Below the pieces are notes generated by a model that saw only the letters and a program-made list of their open reading frames with translations, did not search any database and was not told the origin of the DNA. DNA of 64,000 bases, taken from NCBI GenBank assembly GCA_942636505.2, contig CALOGB020000055.1:62001-126000 (forward strand). The letters are read 5' to 3'. The stretch's first letter is position 1; each line of letters begins with the position of its first letter. Made by a program: the position numbers and the translations under genes. The DNA comes from an uncultured bacterium (lineage in GTDB: Bacteria; Pseudomonadota; Alphaproteobacteria; Sphingomonadales; Sphingomonadaceae). Below, piece by piece: positions 9,593-18,709 of the stretch.

Positions 9593-9597
9593 CTCGC

Positions 9598-10410
9598 TCA
9601 CGGATGCGCGCGAGCCCAGTCCGCAGCGTCCGTTACCTGAGCCAGTGACGGCGTCACGCCCGTATACAGCACGAACTGCTGCAACGCCTGGAGCGTGGCC
9701 ACCTCCGCCCCGGTGATACAACGCTTGCCCGCCTCGCCCGCAGCTTTCAAAAACGGCGTCTCGGCCGGATATTGCACCACGTCGAACGCTACGGCGCAGG
9801 CTGCGATCATCGCCTGCGGAAAGGCCAGTACGTCGGCATCCGACCCAGTCATCCCGCGCGGTGTGGCATTGACGAGCAACGCCGCCTCACCCTCCGGTTC
9901 CGCCGCCCAGGCAAAACCATAGCGATCCGCGATCGCGCGCCCGGTCGCCTCGTTTCGAGCGACGACGGTGCCATCGCGAAAACCACTGTCGCCGAGCGCG
10001 GCCGCGACCGCCTTCGCCATTCCGCCGGATCCCTGCACGACGAACGGCATCGCCCGGTCGAGATCCGCAACCAGATCGATGACCGCGCCATAATCGGTGT
10101 TGTGCCCGGTCAGCACGCCGCCATCGTTGACGATCGTGTTCACGCTGTCGATCGCGCTTGCCGACTGCGCCAACCCGTCGAGCAGCGGGATCACCGCCTC
10201 CTTGAACGGCATCGAGGTCGCACACCCACGGATCCCCAGCGCCCGGATCCCGCCGATCGCCGCGTCCAGATCGGTGGTCGAGAACGACTTGTAGACGAAA
10301 TCCAGCCCGGTCAGCTCGTACAGCCGGTTATGAAACCGCGTCCCGAAATTCCCCGGCCGCGCTGACAACGACATGCACAGCTGCGTATCTCGGCCAATCA
10401 GCGGTTTCAT
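9598..10410 (-). CDS. Shikimate dehydrogenase-like protein (HI0607/SDH-L type)
   Basis: The 270-residue protein follows the AroE fold and matches the SDH-L branch typified by Haemophilus HI0607 along its whole length, for example DTQLCMSLSARPGNFGTRFH and the NADP-site stretch VVQGSGGMAKAV. The catalytic pair is retained: K70 in SMPFKEA and D106 in GHNTDYGA. The usual NVTxPxK motif is changed to ATSMPFK, which marks this subfamily. SDH-L enzymes have weak shikimate activity, so the true substrate may differ. The start at 10410 has GAGGAG six bases upstream. It converges on ygfZ with five bases between the stops. Confidence 0.85.
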   Translation of the reverse strand: MKPLIGRDTQLCMSLSARPGNFGTRFHNRLYELTGLDFVYKSFSTTDLDAAIGGIRALGIRGCATSMPFKEAVIPLLDGLAQSASAIDSVNTIVNDGGVLTGHNTDYGAVIDLVADLDRAMPFVVQGSGGMAKAVAAALGDSGFRDGTVVARNEATGRAIADRYGFAWAAEPEGEAALLVNATPRGMTGSDADVLAFPQAMIAACAVAFDVVQYPAETPFLKAAGEAGKRCITGAEVATLQALQQFVLYTGVTPSLAQVTDAADWARAHP

Positions 10411-10912
10411 CTGCATCTCCTCGCTAGGTCCGTTCTCATATAGTCGGGAGCCGCCACGGTGAAGCGTCGATAGATGTGTTCACGCGAAGGCGCGAAGGCG
10501 CAAAGATGTCGGCCCCAGCCAAGCGCTGCGCCTGCCGCCCTCGCGACAGTACTGAAAAATCCCATGAGAAGGCGACCAACGCCGCCACCGGCAAACCCTC
10601 TTCGCGCCTTTGCGCCTTTGCGTGAATACATCGACGTTCCGCCAAACACCGCCGTCGCGAAAGGCCCAGGCGTTGATTTTGTTCGCGCGGAGGCGCGGAG
10701 CCGCGGAGAGTAAGAAGCCGGCTTGGTTAGCGCGTTCCGCCATCGCCCCGCCTTGGCGAAGCCGATCATCCAAAGCCGCATTCGCGGATGCGCTTACCCG
10801 GAACGATCCATCTCCGCCCTTACTCTCCGCGGCTCCGCGCCTCCGCGCCTCCGCGCGAACAAAATCGACACTCGCCCAGTCCACGAACTTTCGCGATCGC
10901 CCCCCCGCGCAA
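10411..10912. repeat. Nested inverted repeats in a gene-free stretch
   Basis: No gene is visible between the SDH-L start and the ompA terminator. Two pairs of inverted repeats are present. The first pair is at about 10480-10507 and 10599-10625 (GCGAAGGCGCGAAGGCGCAA and its complement). The second, longer pair is at about 10675-10716 and 10819-10866, with arms of 40-45 bases built on GGAGGCGCGGAGCCGCGGAG. Both resemble common extragenic repeats of GC-rich proteobacteria. The open frames crossing this area are a by-product of the repeats. The promoter of the SDH-L gene should lie near the left end. Confidence 0.7.
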
Positions 10913-10953
10913 AGCACAAAAGGAAAGGGAGGCCGGCTTGCGCCGACCTCCCC
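10913..10953 (-). terminator. Rho-independent terminator after the OmpA-family gene
   Basis: On the minus strand an 11-bp stem (GGGAGGTCGGC, loop GCAA, GCCGGCCTCCC, one mismatch) at 10952-10927 is followed by the T-rich run TTTCCTTTT. It lies 45 bases past the stop of the OmpA-family gene, which is expected to be highly expressed. Confidence 0.85.
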
Positions 10954-10997
10954 AAACTTCATTCCGTAACCGACCCGAGAGCCGATTGGCGAAAGTC

Positions 10998-12119
10998 TTA
11001 CTGGCCCGAACCCGGACCGTAGGTGACTTCCACGCGACGGTTCTGCACTTCGCGAACGCCATCGGCGGTCTCGACGCGCGGACGGCTCTCGCCGAATGCT
11101 TCCGTCGAGATGACGCTGTCCGGGATGGCATGCGAAGACAGATATGCCTTCACGCCATCTGCGCGGCGCTGCGACAGACCGACGTTGTACGACGCCGAAC
11201 CCGACTTATCGGCGTGACCTGCCAGCATGACCTGTGCGTTGCCGCACGACTGGTACTGCGTGACGGCGTTGTCGAGGATCGACGCTGCCTCAGGCGTGAT
11301 ATCCGACTTGTCCCATTCGAAGAACACGATGAACGGACCAGGCGAGCAGACGACTTCGACCGGCGCAGGCGGCGGAGGAGGAGCGACTGGCTCAGGCGGC
11401 GGCGGCGGCGGCGGCGGCGGCGGAGCAGCAGGCTCGCCGAAGTTGTACGTCACACCACCAAGGATGCTGTGCGAACGATAGCGACCGTCGAACACGCGGT
11501 TCGAAACGTCGACGAGCTTGACGTTCTCGGCGTTGAAGAAACGATACTTCAGCGTCGCGTCGATGTGGTCGGTCAGCGGTGCGCGGATACCGGCCAGGCC
11601 CTGATACGCGAACACGGTGTCCGAGTCGTTCAGGAAGTCGCCGTTGTTGTTGAGAGCGTACTGCGCCTTGACGCGAGCAACACCAACACCGCCGCCGACG
11701 AAGCCCTGGATGCCATCGTCCGGACCGAAGTCCAGAAGGCCGTTCAGCATGAAGCTGAGCGCCGACGACGAACCACCAGCGTAGTCGTAGCTGTTTGCGC
11801 CAGCGTTGCCGCGAACGCCGGTTGCACCGAACACAGGCGTGGTCGTCGACGACGAGTAGCCATCCACGGTTGCCTTGCGGTAGCCGACTTCGGTTTCCAG
11901 ACGGAAACCACCAAAGTCGTAACCCATGACCGCATCGACGTCATAACCATAGTCATGATCGACCGAACCGGCCTTATTCAGGTTGCCGATATCGTAATCG
12001 ATATCTTCAACGATCATCGCACCGCCTTCGACGCCAACGTACCACGACTTGTCGCGGGCGAGGGCGGGAGTGGCAAGTGCGGTGGAGGCGAGTGCCAGAA
12101 CGACGGCAAGCTTCCGCAT
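10998..12119 (-). CDS. OmpA-family outer membrane protein
   Basis: The 373-residue protein has a signal peptide (residues 1-21, cleaved after ATPALA). An eight-stranded beta-barrel-like domain (~25-225) ends in SILGGVTYNF. A proline-rich linker with a run of ten prolines follows, then an OmpA-like peptidoglycan-binding domain (~255-370) containing ITPEAASILDNAV and the RRADGVKAYL/NRRVEV signature. It anchors the outer membrane to peptidoglycan. The ATG at 12119 is preceded by AAAGGGGAT. It is monocistronic, has a strong terminator downstream and is probably abundant. Confidence 0.93.
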   Translation of the reverse strand: MRKLAVVLALASTALATPALARDKSWYVGVEGGAMIVEDIDYDIGNLNKAGSVDHDYGYDVDAVMGYDFGGFRLETEVGYRKATVDGYSSSTTTPVFGATGVRGNAGANSYDYAGGSSSALSFMLNGLLDFGPDDGIQGFVGGGVGVARVKAQYALNNNGDFLNDSDTVFAYQGLAGIRAPLTDHIDATLKYRFFNAENVKLVDVSNRVFDGRYRSHSILGGVTYNFGEPAAPPPPPPPPPPEPVAPPPPPAPVEVVCSPGPFIVFFEWDKSDITPEAASILDNAVTQYQSCGNAQVMLAGHADKSGSASYNVGLSQRRADGVKAYLSSHAIPDSVISTEAFGESRPRVETADGVREVQNRRVEVTYGPGSGQ

Positions 12120-12238
12120 ATAAATCCCCTTTCATGAGTGTCACACGGACATCGCAAACTCCCTATCCTCGGGCTTGTTTCCACGCAAGCTGACAAAAGT
12201 TAGAAGTGTTGCTGGAACGACACAGTTTTCAGGGTGTT

Positions 12239-12742
12239 CTAGACGGAAATCAATCCGTGCCCCCGCAATGCTGCCAATATGGCACCAATCGTCGCTCTCG
12301 ACTGCAGGTCGACGACGGTGCCACCCGCCGGGTCGGGAACCGCCGGACGACGCGGCCCCACCACATCGACTCCGCCGATCGAGACCTTGGTTCCGGCCAG
12401 CACCCCCAGCGTCCACGCGCCCGCACCGAACCGCACCGACTGTCCATCGGCAATGCTCCACACGGTCATGCCCTCGCGCGGCGTCAGAAACCGCCACCCA
12501 CTTGCCGTCCACCCGGCGACAGACCGCGCCTGCCCCGCCCAGCCACCGGTGGGCGCGGTCCCGACGATCCACGCGCTGCCCGCGGTCGGTGCGGCAGGCG
12601 GCACATTGGTTCCCACCGCCGTCACGCTCGCCTGCACCGCGAGATCCAGCAATGTCAGCGCTTCGTTATGCGTCGTTTCCTTCTGCGCCTGGCCCGGCTG
12701 CAACAACGGCAATGCCAGACGCGCTGTGCGGTCGTCGCTCAT
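12239..12742 (-). CDS. DUF2793 protein at the end of the GTA cluster
   Basis: This 167-residue protein begins with the typical DUF2793 motif RLALPLLQPGQAQKETTHNE and contains the repeated AWIVG, GW and FLTPREG segments of that family. DUF2793 proteins are found in alphaproteobacterial phages and GTA regions, where a tail-fibre or surface-binding role is suspected but not proven to my knowledge. It starts 22 bases after the tail-tip gene with GGGGGAACG upstream, so it probably shares its transcript. It is the last gene of the cluster. Confidence 0.8.
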   Translation of the reverse strand: MSDDRTARLALPLLQPGQAQKETTHNEALTLLDLAVQASVTAVGTNVPPAAPTAGSAWIVGTAPTGGWAGQARSVAGWTASGWRFLTPREGMTVWSIADGQSVRFGAGAWTLGVLAGTKVSIGGVDVVGPRRPAVPDPAGGTVVDLQSRATIGAILAALRGHGLISV

Positions 12743-12764
12743 AATTCGTTCCCCCGTTGGTGAA

Positions 12765-14927
12765 TCACGCCGGTACGATCAGTTCCGGTACGATCAGGTT
12801 GGCCGCGAGCGACTCCCCGAACACGCCACGCTGCCGGACTGCGATGCTCACGGAACCAGTGCGTTCCGCAGCCGTGATCGATGCAAAGGGTTCCGCCACA
12901 TCGACATCGCGCGAGGTTCCGCCGTCCGTCACGGTCACCCGGTACGCCTCGACCTCCTCGGCCAGCGGCGCATCGACCCCGTCTATCCAGCGCCACCCCG
13001 CCCTGCTCCGCCGCGTCCACCGCACTGTCGCACTACCATCGACCTCACTCGCGAACCGCAGATGCACCGGCGAAGGCGGCACCACCGAAGCCCCGTGCAT
13101 CACGCACCGCGTCTCGACCGGCGCATCATCACCGACCCCGGACGCGATTACGCGAACCTCACGCCCCAGCACCGACACCGGCAAGTCAAACGCCCGAGCC
13201 GCCTCCGCCTCAAGCAACACGAACCGATCCCCAACCATCTGCGCGCCAGTCGCAGCCTCGGTTCCCCGCCGCTCACGCAGCAACCCGCTCAACCGCCACC
13301 GCGTGCCACCCAGCGGTTCCGCCCGCCCGAACTGCATCAGCTCGTCGCCCAGCAGAGCCAGGTTCACGCCGCGATCGAGCGCCGCCGCATCCGCATCGCC
13401 CAGCTCCATCCCCGCATGCGCAAGAACCACCTCGAACGCCCCGCGCAGATCAACAAGCGTCGCCGGCGCCCCCGGTGCAACAACCGCGATCGTCCCAAGC
13501 ACCCCAGGCGCAGCCGTCACTCCGGCCGCCACCCAACTCACCCCATCATCAACGGTGTAAAGCAAGGCCGCCTGCCGCCACGCCGCCCCCGTACCGCCCG
13601 CAACCACTGTCATCCGCGGCGCGCTCAACGGAGCCTCCTCCAATCCGGGAACCTCGAACGCGCGCACGATCGTAGCCCCGACGACCGCATCCACAGCTCC
13701 CGAAACCCGCCCGCTCGTCGCACTCGCCGGCAACGAAGCCGCCACCAGCGGCACGAGGCCCAGCGTCGTCACCATTCCATCGATGCTCACATCGGCCACC
13801 CGCCAGACGCCACCCTCGCCCGCAATCGTCACGCAAGCCCCCGGCGCAAGCGCCATCGCCCCGAACCCGGCGGCAATCGTCCGCCGCACCCGCCCAGCCT
13901 CAGCCCGCGCGAGCATCGCCTCCGCCACAGTCTTCGCCGCGCCCGCATCGAGCACCGCCGGCACCTCGACGCGATCGTCACGCATACCAGCCCCCGGCCG
14001 CCTCGCCCGCTGCACGCCCGCCTGGTAATCCCGCGCCGCGTCATAATACCCGACCGTCACCGTCCGCGGCACCGTCTCAATCGCTGCCAGAGCTCGCGCC
14101 CGCCGCACGCCCTTCCCCTCAACCGCAAACCCCTCGTCGGCCACCACGACGGTCGCCCCCGGCGCATCCCGCATCACCAGCCCCGCCCCCGAAGGCGCAA
14201 ACCAGGCCCCACCAGCCTGACCCAGCATCTCCAGCACCGCGCGAACGCTCCCGCCCGACGCCGCAAACCCACCCACCGAAAGTGCCGCGCTGCCCGAAAC
14301 CTCCCCCGCCAGCGCCTTCGCGATCGTCGACACCAGCACCGAGCCCTCATCCGCAATCACCTCGAACGTCAGCGAAGGGATCCGATTCCCGAAATCCGCC
14401 AGCTGCAACATCTCGAACACGGCATAAGCCGCCCCCCGATACGCCGGCGTCGACGCCCCCTCCGCAGAAGCGATCAGAGGGTCCACCGCCTGATCCTCGC
14501 CCCCCAGATGCAGCCGAAACCCGGTCGCCGTCTTGAAGTCCCCGGCCGCGCCCCGCAGCAACTTCCCCTCGGCCCAAATCCGCCCCACGCCAAGAATAGC
14601 CCGAGCCGACAACAGCACCGCAAACGACGCCGCATAGGAGTATGTCGAGACGCTGGGCTGCCCCTTGCCGCTCCTGGACGAAGCGCGACTCTCGATCAGG
14701 TCAGTCGCCCAGATCACCGTCCCAGCCACGCGCATCGTCCCGAACAATTTCGGAATCTGTGCCCCGTAAGACGAAGTCTGCACCGCCAGCTCGACCAGCC
14801 GCGGCCCCTCCCGCCGCTTCGGCCCGAACAGCGCGTGATCCACCGACTGCCCGATCAAGGCGCCGATCGCGCCCCCGATCGGCCCGCCCACCGCGCTCCC
14901 CACGGCCGTCAATACCAAGGTCGCCAT
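12765..14927 (-). CDS. GTA tail-tip / host-specificity protein (RcGTA g15-like)
   Basis: The 720-residue product begins with a Gly/Ala-rich amphipathic segment (TAVGSAVGGPIGGAIGALIG). It continues with the conserved tail-tip signature GPRLVELAVQTSSYGAQIPK and FGTMRVAGTVIWATDL, as in RcGTA g15 and phage tail-tip J-like proteins. It should sit at the distal end of the tail and contact the recipient cell. It is clearly shorter than the ~1,300-residue RcGTA protein; the glycosidase-like domain expected here seems to be in the g12 product instead. The ATG at 14927 (after GGGGGGTGAC) is preferred over one seven codons upstream. The start overlaps the peptidase gene by 19 bases. Confidence 0.85.
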   Translation of the reverse strand: MATLVLTAVGSAVGGPIGGAIGALIGQSVDHALFGPKRREGPRLVELAVQTSSYGAQIPKLFGTMRVAGTVIWATDLIESRASSRSGKGQPSVSTYSYAASFAVLLSARAILGVGRIWAEGKLLRGAAGDFKTATGFRLHLGGEDQAVDPLIASAEGASTPAYRGAAYAVFEMLQLADFGNRIPSLTFEVIADEGSVLVSTIAKALAGEVSGSAALSVGGFAASGGSVRAVLEMLGQAGGAWFAPSGAGLVMRDAPGATVVVADEGFAVEGKGVRRARALAAIETVPRTVTVGYYDAARDYQAGVQRARRPGAGMRDDRVEVPAVLDAGAAKTVAEAMLARAEAGRVRRTIAAGFGAMALAPGACVTIAGEGGVWRVADVSIDGMVTTLGLVPLVAASLPASATSGRVSGAVDAVVGATIVRAFEVPGLEEAPLSAPRMTVVAGGTGAAWRQAALLYTVDDGVSWVAAGVTAAPGVLGTIAVVAPGAPATLVDLRGAFEVVLAHAGMELGDADAAALDRGVNLALLGDELMQFGRAEPLGGTRWRLSGLLRERRGTEAATGAQMVGDRFVLLEAEAARAFDLPVSVLGREVRVIASGVGDDAPVETRCVMHGASVVPPSPVHLRFASEVDGSATVRWTRRSRAGWRWIDGVDAPLAEEVEAYRVTVTDGGTSRDVDVAEPFASITAAERTGSVSIAVRQRGVFGESLAANLIVPELIVPA

Positions 14928-15301
14928 GTCACCCCCCCCATCCGCCACACACCGATCAGAGGCCAGGGCGGCATCCCCGGCCGCTCCACCACACGCCGCA
15001 GACCCGCGTCCGCATGCACGAACCCCGCCGCCGTCCTGATCCCCAGATGAATCTGCCCCGGCCCCACCGCCATCAACAGCACGTCGCCCGCCTCAGCCTC
15101 GGCGACCCGCACCAGCACCCGATCGAGCAATCCCCAATCGCCGCCCCGCAGCGCATACCCGCTCGGAACCGCGCCAAGATAACCGCCAGCCCGAAGCGCC
15201 AACGCGACCAGCCCGACACAATCGAGCCCATCCGCCCCCCGCCCATGCAACCGAAACCGCGTCCCCACCGCCGCAACGGCAGCCTCCGCGATCCGGCTCA
15301 A
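14909..15301 (-). CDS. GTA NlpC/P60 peptidase (RcGTA g14-like)
   Basis: The 130-residue protein has the NlpC/P60 catalytic Cys in GLDCVGLV (~residue 28) and the catalytic His in GQIHLGIR (~84). In RcGTA the matching protein is a tail-tip peptidoglycan peptidase that helps DNA entry. The start is a TTG that overlaps the stop of the preceding gene as TTGA, a coupling used several times in this cluster. It ends inside the first codons of the tail-tip gene. Confidence 0.9.
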   Translation of the reverse strand: MSRIAEAAVAAVGTRFRLHGRGADGLDCVGLVALALRAGGYLGAVPSGYALRGGDWGLLDRVLVRVAEAEAGDVLLMAVGPGQIHLGIRTAAGFVHADAGLRRVVERPGMPPWPLIGVWRMGGVTWRPWY

Positions 15302-16095
15302 GCCCCCGGATACCGCGTGAGAAGATCGATCCCCGGCAAATACGGCTCCCCCCGAAAGTTCACCGCATTCCCAAACCGCCCCGCACAGGTGGCCAGACTC
15401 TTGTCACACCCCTCCACGACCTCGACCAACACCCCCGCCTCCACGGCGAACGCCGGCACCGCCCGCAACGTAACCACCGCCCCGACACCCCGAGCGACAG
15501 CATTCTCCAACCCACAATTCGCGCCCCCGAACCAGCGCAACAGCCCACCCCCAAGCCCCTCCGCGCTCGAATCCAGCGTCACCACCGCCCCCACGCACGC
15601 AACCACCCGAGCAAACCTACGCCGCCCTGCCATTGCCACCCGGCACCGCCGATCCCCCAGCTCCGCCCGACACTCTGGCGAAGTCTCCTCCACCACCGCC
15701 CGATCCAGCGCAGCACTCGCTCCCCGCAACTCGGCGGTGAACCCGCCGTCTCCCAGTTCGACAGCGCCGATAATCCCCTCGCCCAACTCAACGCGAGAAG
15801 CCGGATCGGTCCAGTCCACCGCAAACAGCACCACCCGAGCCCCATCCCAGCGCCCGCTCAGCAAATCCCGCTCGCCGATTGCAGCAGACGTCAAAGCCCC
15901 CGCCACATCCATCGTGTCCGCCTCCAGCCCCTCACTCCGCTGGATCGCAGAAGGCGTCATCCCCGGCGCAGCCCGGTGCACCAGCCCGTCCACCACCAGA
16001 TCCCGGTCATGCGCGGTCAATCCCAACGCCACCCCATCCCGCCGCTCGATCCGCCAGCAAAGCGCTATCGTCGCCAGCTCACCATCCAGAAACAT
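15298..16095 (-). CDS. GTA tail hub protein, DUF2163/TIGR02218 (RcGTA g13-like)
   Basis: The 265-residue protein matches the DUF2163 family: an N-terminal LTAHDRDLVVDGLVHRAAPG segment and a C-terminal cysteine-containing part with SPECRAELGDRRCRV and EGCDKSLATC. In RcGTA this protein forms the hub joining the tail tube to the tip. The ATG at 16095 has AGGAGACGC just upstream. Reading frames extending further upstream only translate the neighbouring repeat element and are rejected. Confidence 0.9.
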   Translation of the reverse strand: MFLDGELATIALCWRIERRDGVALGLTAHDRDLVVDGLVHRAAPGMTPSAIQRSEGLEADTMDVAGALTSAAIGERDLLSGRWDGARVVLFAVDWTDPASRVELGEGIIGAVELGDGGFTAELRGASAALDRAVVEETSPECRAELGDRRCRVAMAGRRRFARVVACVGAVVTLDSSAEGLGGGLLRWFGGANCGLENAVARGVGAVVTLRAVPAFAVEAGVLVEVVEGCDKSLATCAGRFGNAVNFRGEPYLPGIDLLTRYPGA

Positions 16096-16110
16096 GAGCG
16101 TCTCCTTAAA

Positions 16111-16260
16111 AACCCCTCTCCCCTCCCGGGAGAGGGAGGGGCCCGCGCGCCCTTGCGCGTGGGAGGGAGAGGGGCGTGAGGCTAGGAACACCCGCCCCAA
16201 CTCCCCTCACCCTCCCGTCGCCAAGCGGCTCCTCCTTCCCTCTCCCCGCAGGGGAGAGGG
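16111..16260. repeat. ~150-bp palindromic repeat, GTA copy a
   Basis: The element has a left hairpin built on CTCCCGGGAGAGGGAGGGG, a GCGCGCCCTTGCGCG palindrome and a right hairpin CTCTCCCCGCAGGGGAGAG. The outer parts are inverted relative to each other. It fills the whole gap between the g12-like stop (16266) and the ribosome binding site of the g13-like gene. Confidence 0.85.
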
Positions 16261-16265
16261 ACACA

Positions 16266-18541
16266 TTAAGCCTCCCGAACCTCGACCAGAGGCACACTCG
16301 CCGCCACCCCAGCCAAAAACGTAGCCCGAGCCACGCTCAACCGATCCTCGGCAAACCGCACCGGCACATCGAACGCAAACCCCGCCGTCACCACCGCCCC
16401 GAGAGCAGGCGCCACATCCAGCACCACCCACCCCCCAGCCTCCACCGAAAATGCCGACGTCCCAACGCCCCCCAAAGCCACCGAAACACTGCCAGCAACC
16501 GGCCGCGTAATCCTCCGCTCCATCGCACCATACGACTTCACCAAGGCAAACCGCCGAGCCACCCCATCGCCAACCCCAACGACCTCCCCGACAGCGTCGA
16601 AGTCAAAAGGATCCCGCAACCGAAACCCCCGCGCGGCCCCCATCCGCGCCCGAAAGAACGCGAGCAGCACCCCGATATCCGCCTCGCTCCGCAACCCAGG
16701 CCCCACATCATACGACGTCCGAGCCTCCGCCCACGCCGCGTTCCGAGCCTCCCGCCCCCCGCACTCGTCAAAATTGCCGTAGAAAAGCCAGGCGCCACCT
16801 CGGCCTCTCGCCCCAGTTCCAACGGAAACAGCACGTCATCGAAAGCATCCACGACCTCATCTCCCTCAGAACGATCAAAATGCACGAACCCATCCCGCAT
16901 CACCTGCGGCAGCGCCCAGAGGAACGTCTCCGCCACCCCCCGAGCCCGAGCCACCTCGGCCGCCGCCTCGATCAGCCCCCACTCCGCCGCCTGGTCAGGC
17001 TGCAACACGAACCCGGATAAGTAGTGCTGCCTCTCCACCGGATACCCCAGCCGCGCGAACGCCACCGCCACGCCCTCGGCCGACGACGCAGAATCCCCCG
17101 CCGTCACCCAGTCGTAATCCTCCAGCTGCAACACATCGAAGGCAGGACTAGCCCACCCCACCGGCATGTTCGCCCGCTTCGCCTCCGGCGCCTTCGCCTC
17201 CAGCACGGTCGGCAGATACGTCAGCAAATGCGACACGCACCCTGGCGCCTCGTCTTTAGCAGCCGCCACGAGCGCCGCAGTAGACGCCGCCAGACAAACC
17301 CCCGCCGCATCCAGCGTCGCGATCTGCGCAGGCGTCTTCGACCTCCGAATGCTCGCCATCTCGACCGGCGCAAACGCCGCCACCGCACTCGCGTCGTAGA
17401 AGCAAGGCCGCCCATCCGGCATCACCCACCACCACGGCTCGCCCACCTGAAACTTCGGCGCCAACCCCGCCGCAACCGCAATCCCCATCAAAGCCCGAGC
17501 CACGGCTTGCAGATACCCCATCGCCCCGCCATGCGCCGGCGACAGCAACGTCGACGGCGGCTCCCACCCCGTCAGCGCCGGCGCCCCATCGGCCGCCCGC
17601 TGCTTCCAGTCGTTCCAGCAATGCGCATCGAACAGTTCGTAACTCAGCGACCAGATCACATCGAACCCAAGCGCCTTCGCCCGCGCCGCGAAATCCCGAT
17701 GCCAGGCCGCACAAGCGACGTTCAAAACGCCCCCCACCGCCGACACGTAAAGCCCGCCCCCCGCCGCCTCGAACCGGAAATAATGGCTCATCCCGACATA
17801 ATGCGTGATGCCCCCCCGATACCCGAGATGCAGCGCATTCCGCAGCAACCGCGCCGGCGTCAAATTATAGCTGTCGTCATACCCCCCGGCGATCCGGACC
17901 CCGTGCTCGGGCACAACAGCATCGCCGATCGCCAGCACCGCCCCCGGCCCCTCGCAGACGAGATCGGTCCACTCGACCCACCCCTCACGCGGCGCGGCCA
18001 GCGGCACGTCCACCCCCGAATAGTCCGGCGGCACCACCGACACGAACATCCGGTCGATATCCCCCGCCCAAACCGGATCGCTATCCTTAGGCAGGTCATA
18101 CCCGCCAACCATCGCCGCGAAATCGAGCGAAACGACCGCATCCTCCGGCGCTCCCACCGCATAATTCCACAACCGCACATACCAGGACCGAGCCACCCCC
18201 GCCGCATCCCGCCCCTCGATCGTCAACGTCGGGCCGTTAATGGCATCCAGCGCCATCACGCCGCTTGAACGCCACCGAAACCGCAGCCGACACTTCCGAA
18301 AATCCCGCGACGTCTCATACTTCAGCAAAGGATGATCGAACCGATCCACCGCCTCCCAGATCACCCCCGCCAGATCGTCCGCCTTATAAAACACCGCATC
18401 GACCCGCAGCGCATCGGGCGCGGTTGTCACGACGGACGCCATCATCGGCCGCGGAAAATCGACCGTCCAAAACCGAGGATCGAACCGAGACACAAGTCCC
18501 TCGACCTGCACAGTCCGCCCCGAGCAAAGCCAATGCGCCAT
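16266..18541 (-). pseudogene. GTA distal tail protein with DUF2460 and N-terminal glycosidase-like domain (g12-like), frameshifted
   Basis: The frame from the ATG at 18541 (AGGAT upstream) codes ~600 residues. A C-terminal DUF2460 domain (TIGR02217) then continues in another frame from about 16755 to 16266 (SYDVGPGLRSEADI, GAARGFRLRDPFDFD). One extra base in the six-C run at 16755-16760 joins both parts into a protein of 758 residues (2,277 nt, an exact multiple of three). RcGTA g12 is only the ~210-residue DUF2460 part. The long N-terminal part contains LGYRGGITHYVGMSHYFRFE, WSLSYELFD and FQVGEPWWW, which look like a TIM-barrel glycosidase with candidate catalytic Glu residues; that is inference. 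The break may be a true mutation or a homopolymer error in the assembly. Confidence 0.82.
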
Positions 18542-18555
18542 AAGATCCTCCAACT

Positions 18556-18704
18556 TTCCCTCGCCCCCCCGGGGAGAGGGAGGGGCCCGCGCGCCCTTGC
18601 GCGTGGGAGGGAGAGGGGAGTGATGCTAGGAACCCCCGCCCCAAAGCCCCTCACCCTCCCGTCGCCTACGGCTCCTCCTTCCCTATCCCCGGCGGGGAGA
18701 GGGA
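18556..18704. repeat. ~150-bp palindromic repeat, GTA copy b
   Basis: Same build as copy a: TCCCTCGCC and GGGGAGAGGGAGGGGCCCGC at one end, a GCGCGCCCTTGCGCG palindrome, and CCTCCTTCCCTATCCCC ... GGGGAGAGGG at the other. It fills the gap between the tape-measure stop (18710) and the g12-like ribosome binding site. Confidence 0.85.
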
Positions 18705-18709
18705 CAAGG

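Noticed and set aside
12279..15050. Plus-strand open frame of 923 codons opposite the GTA tail-tip gene
   Set aside because: It is antisense to a clear g15-like gene and its product is low-complexity Arg/Pro/His-rich, typical of shadows in GC-rich DNA.
16106..16297. Short frames with PSPSHAQGRAGPSLS-like peptides recurring near every ~150-bp repeat
   Set aside because: They are translations of the palindromic repeat itself; the real neighbouring genes have better starts with ribosome binding sites.
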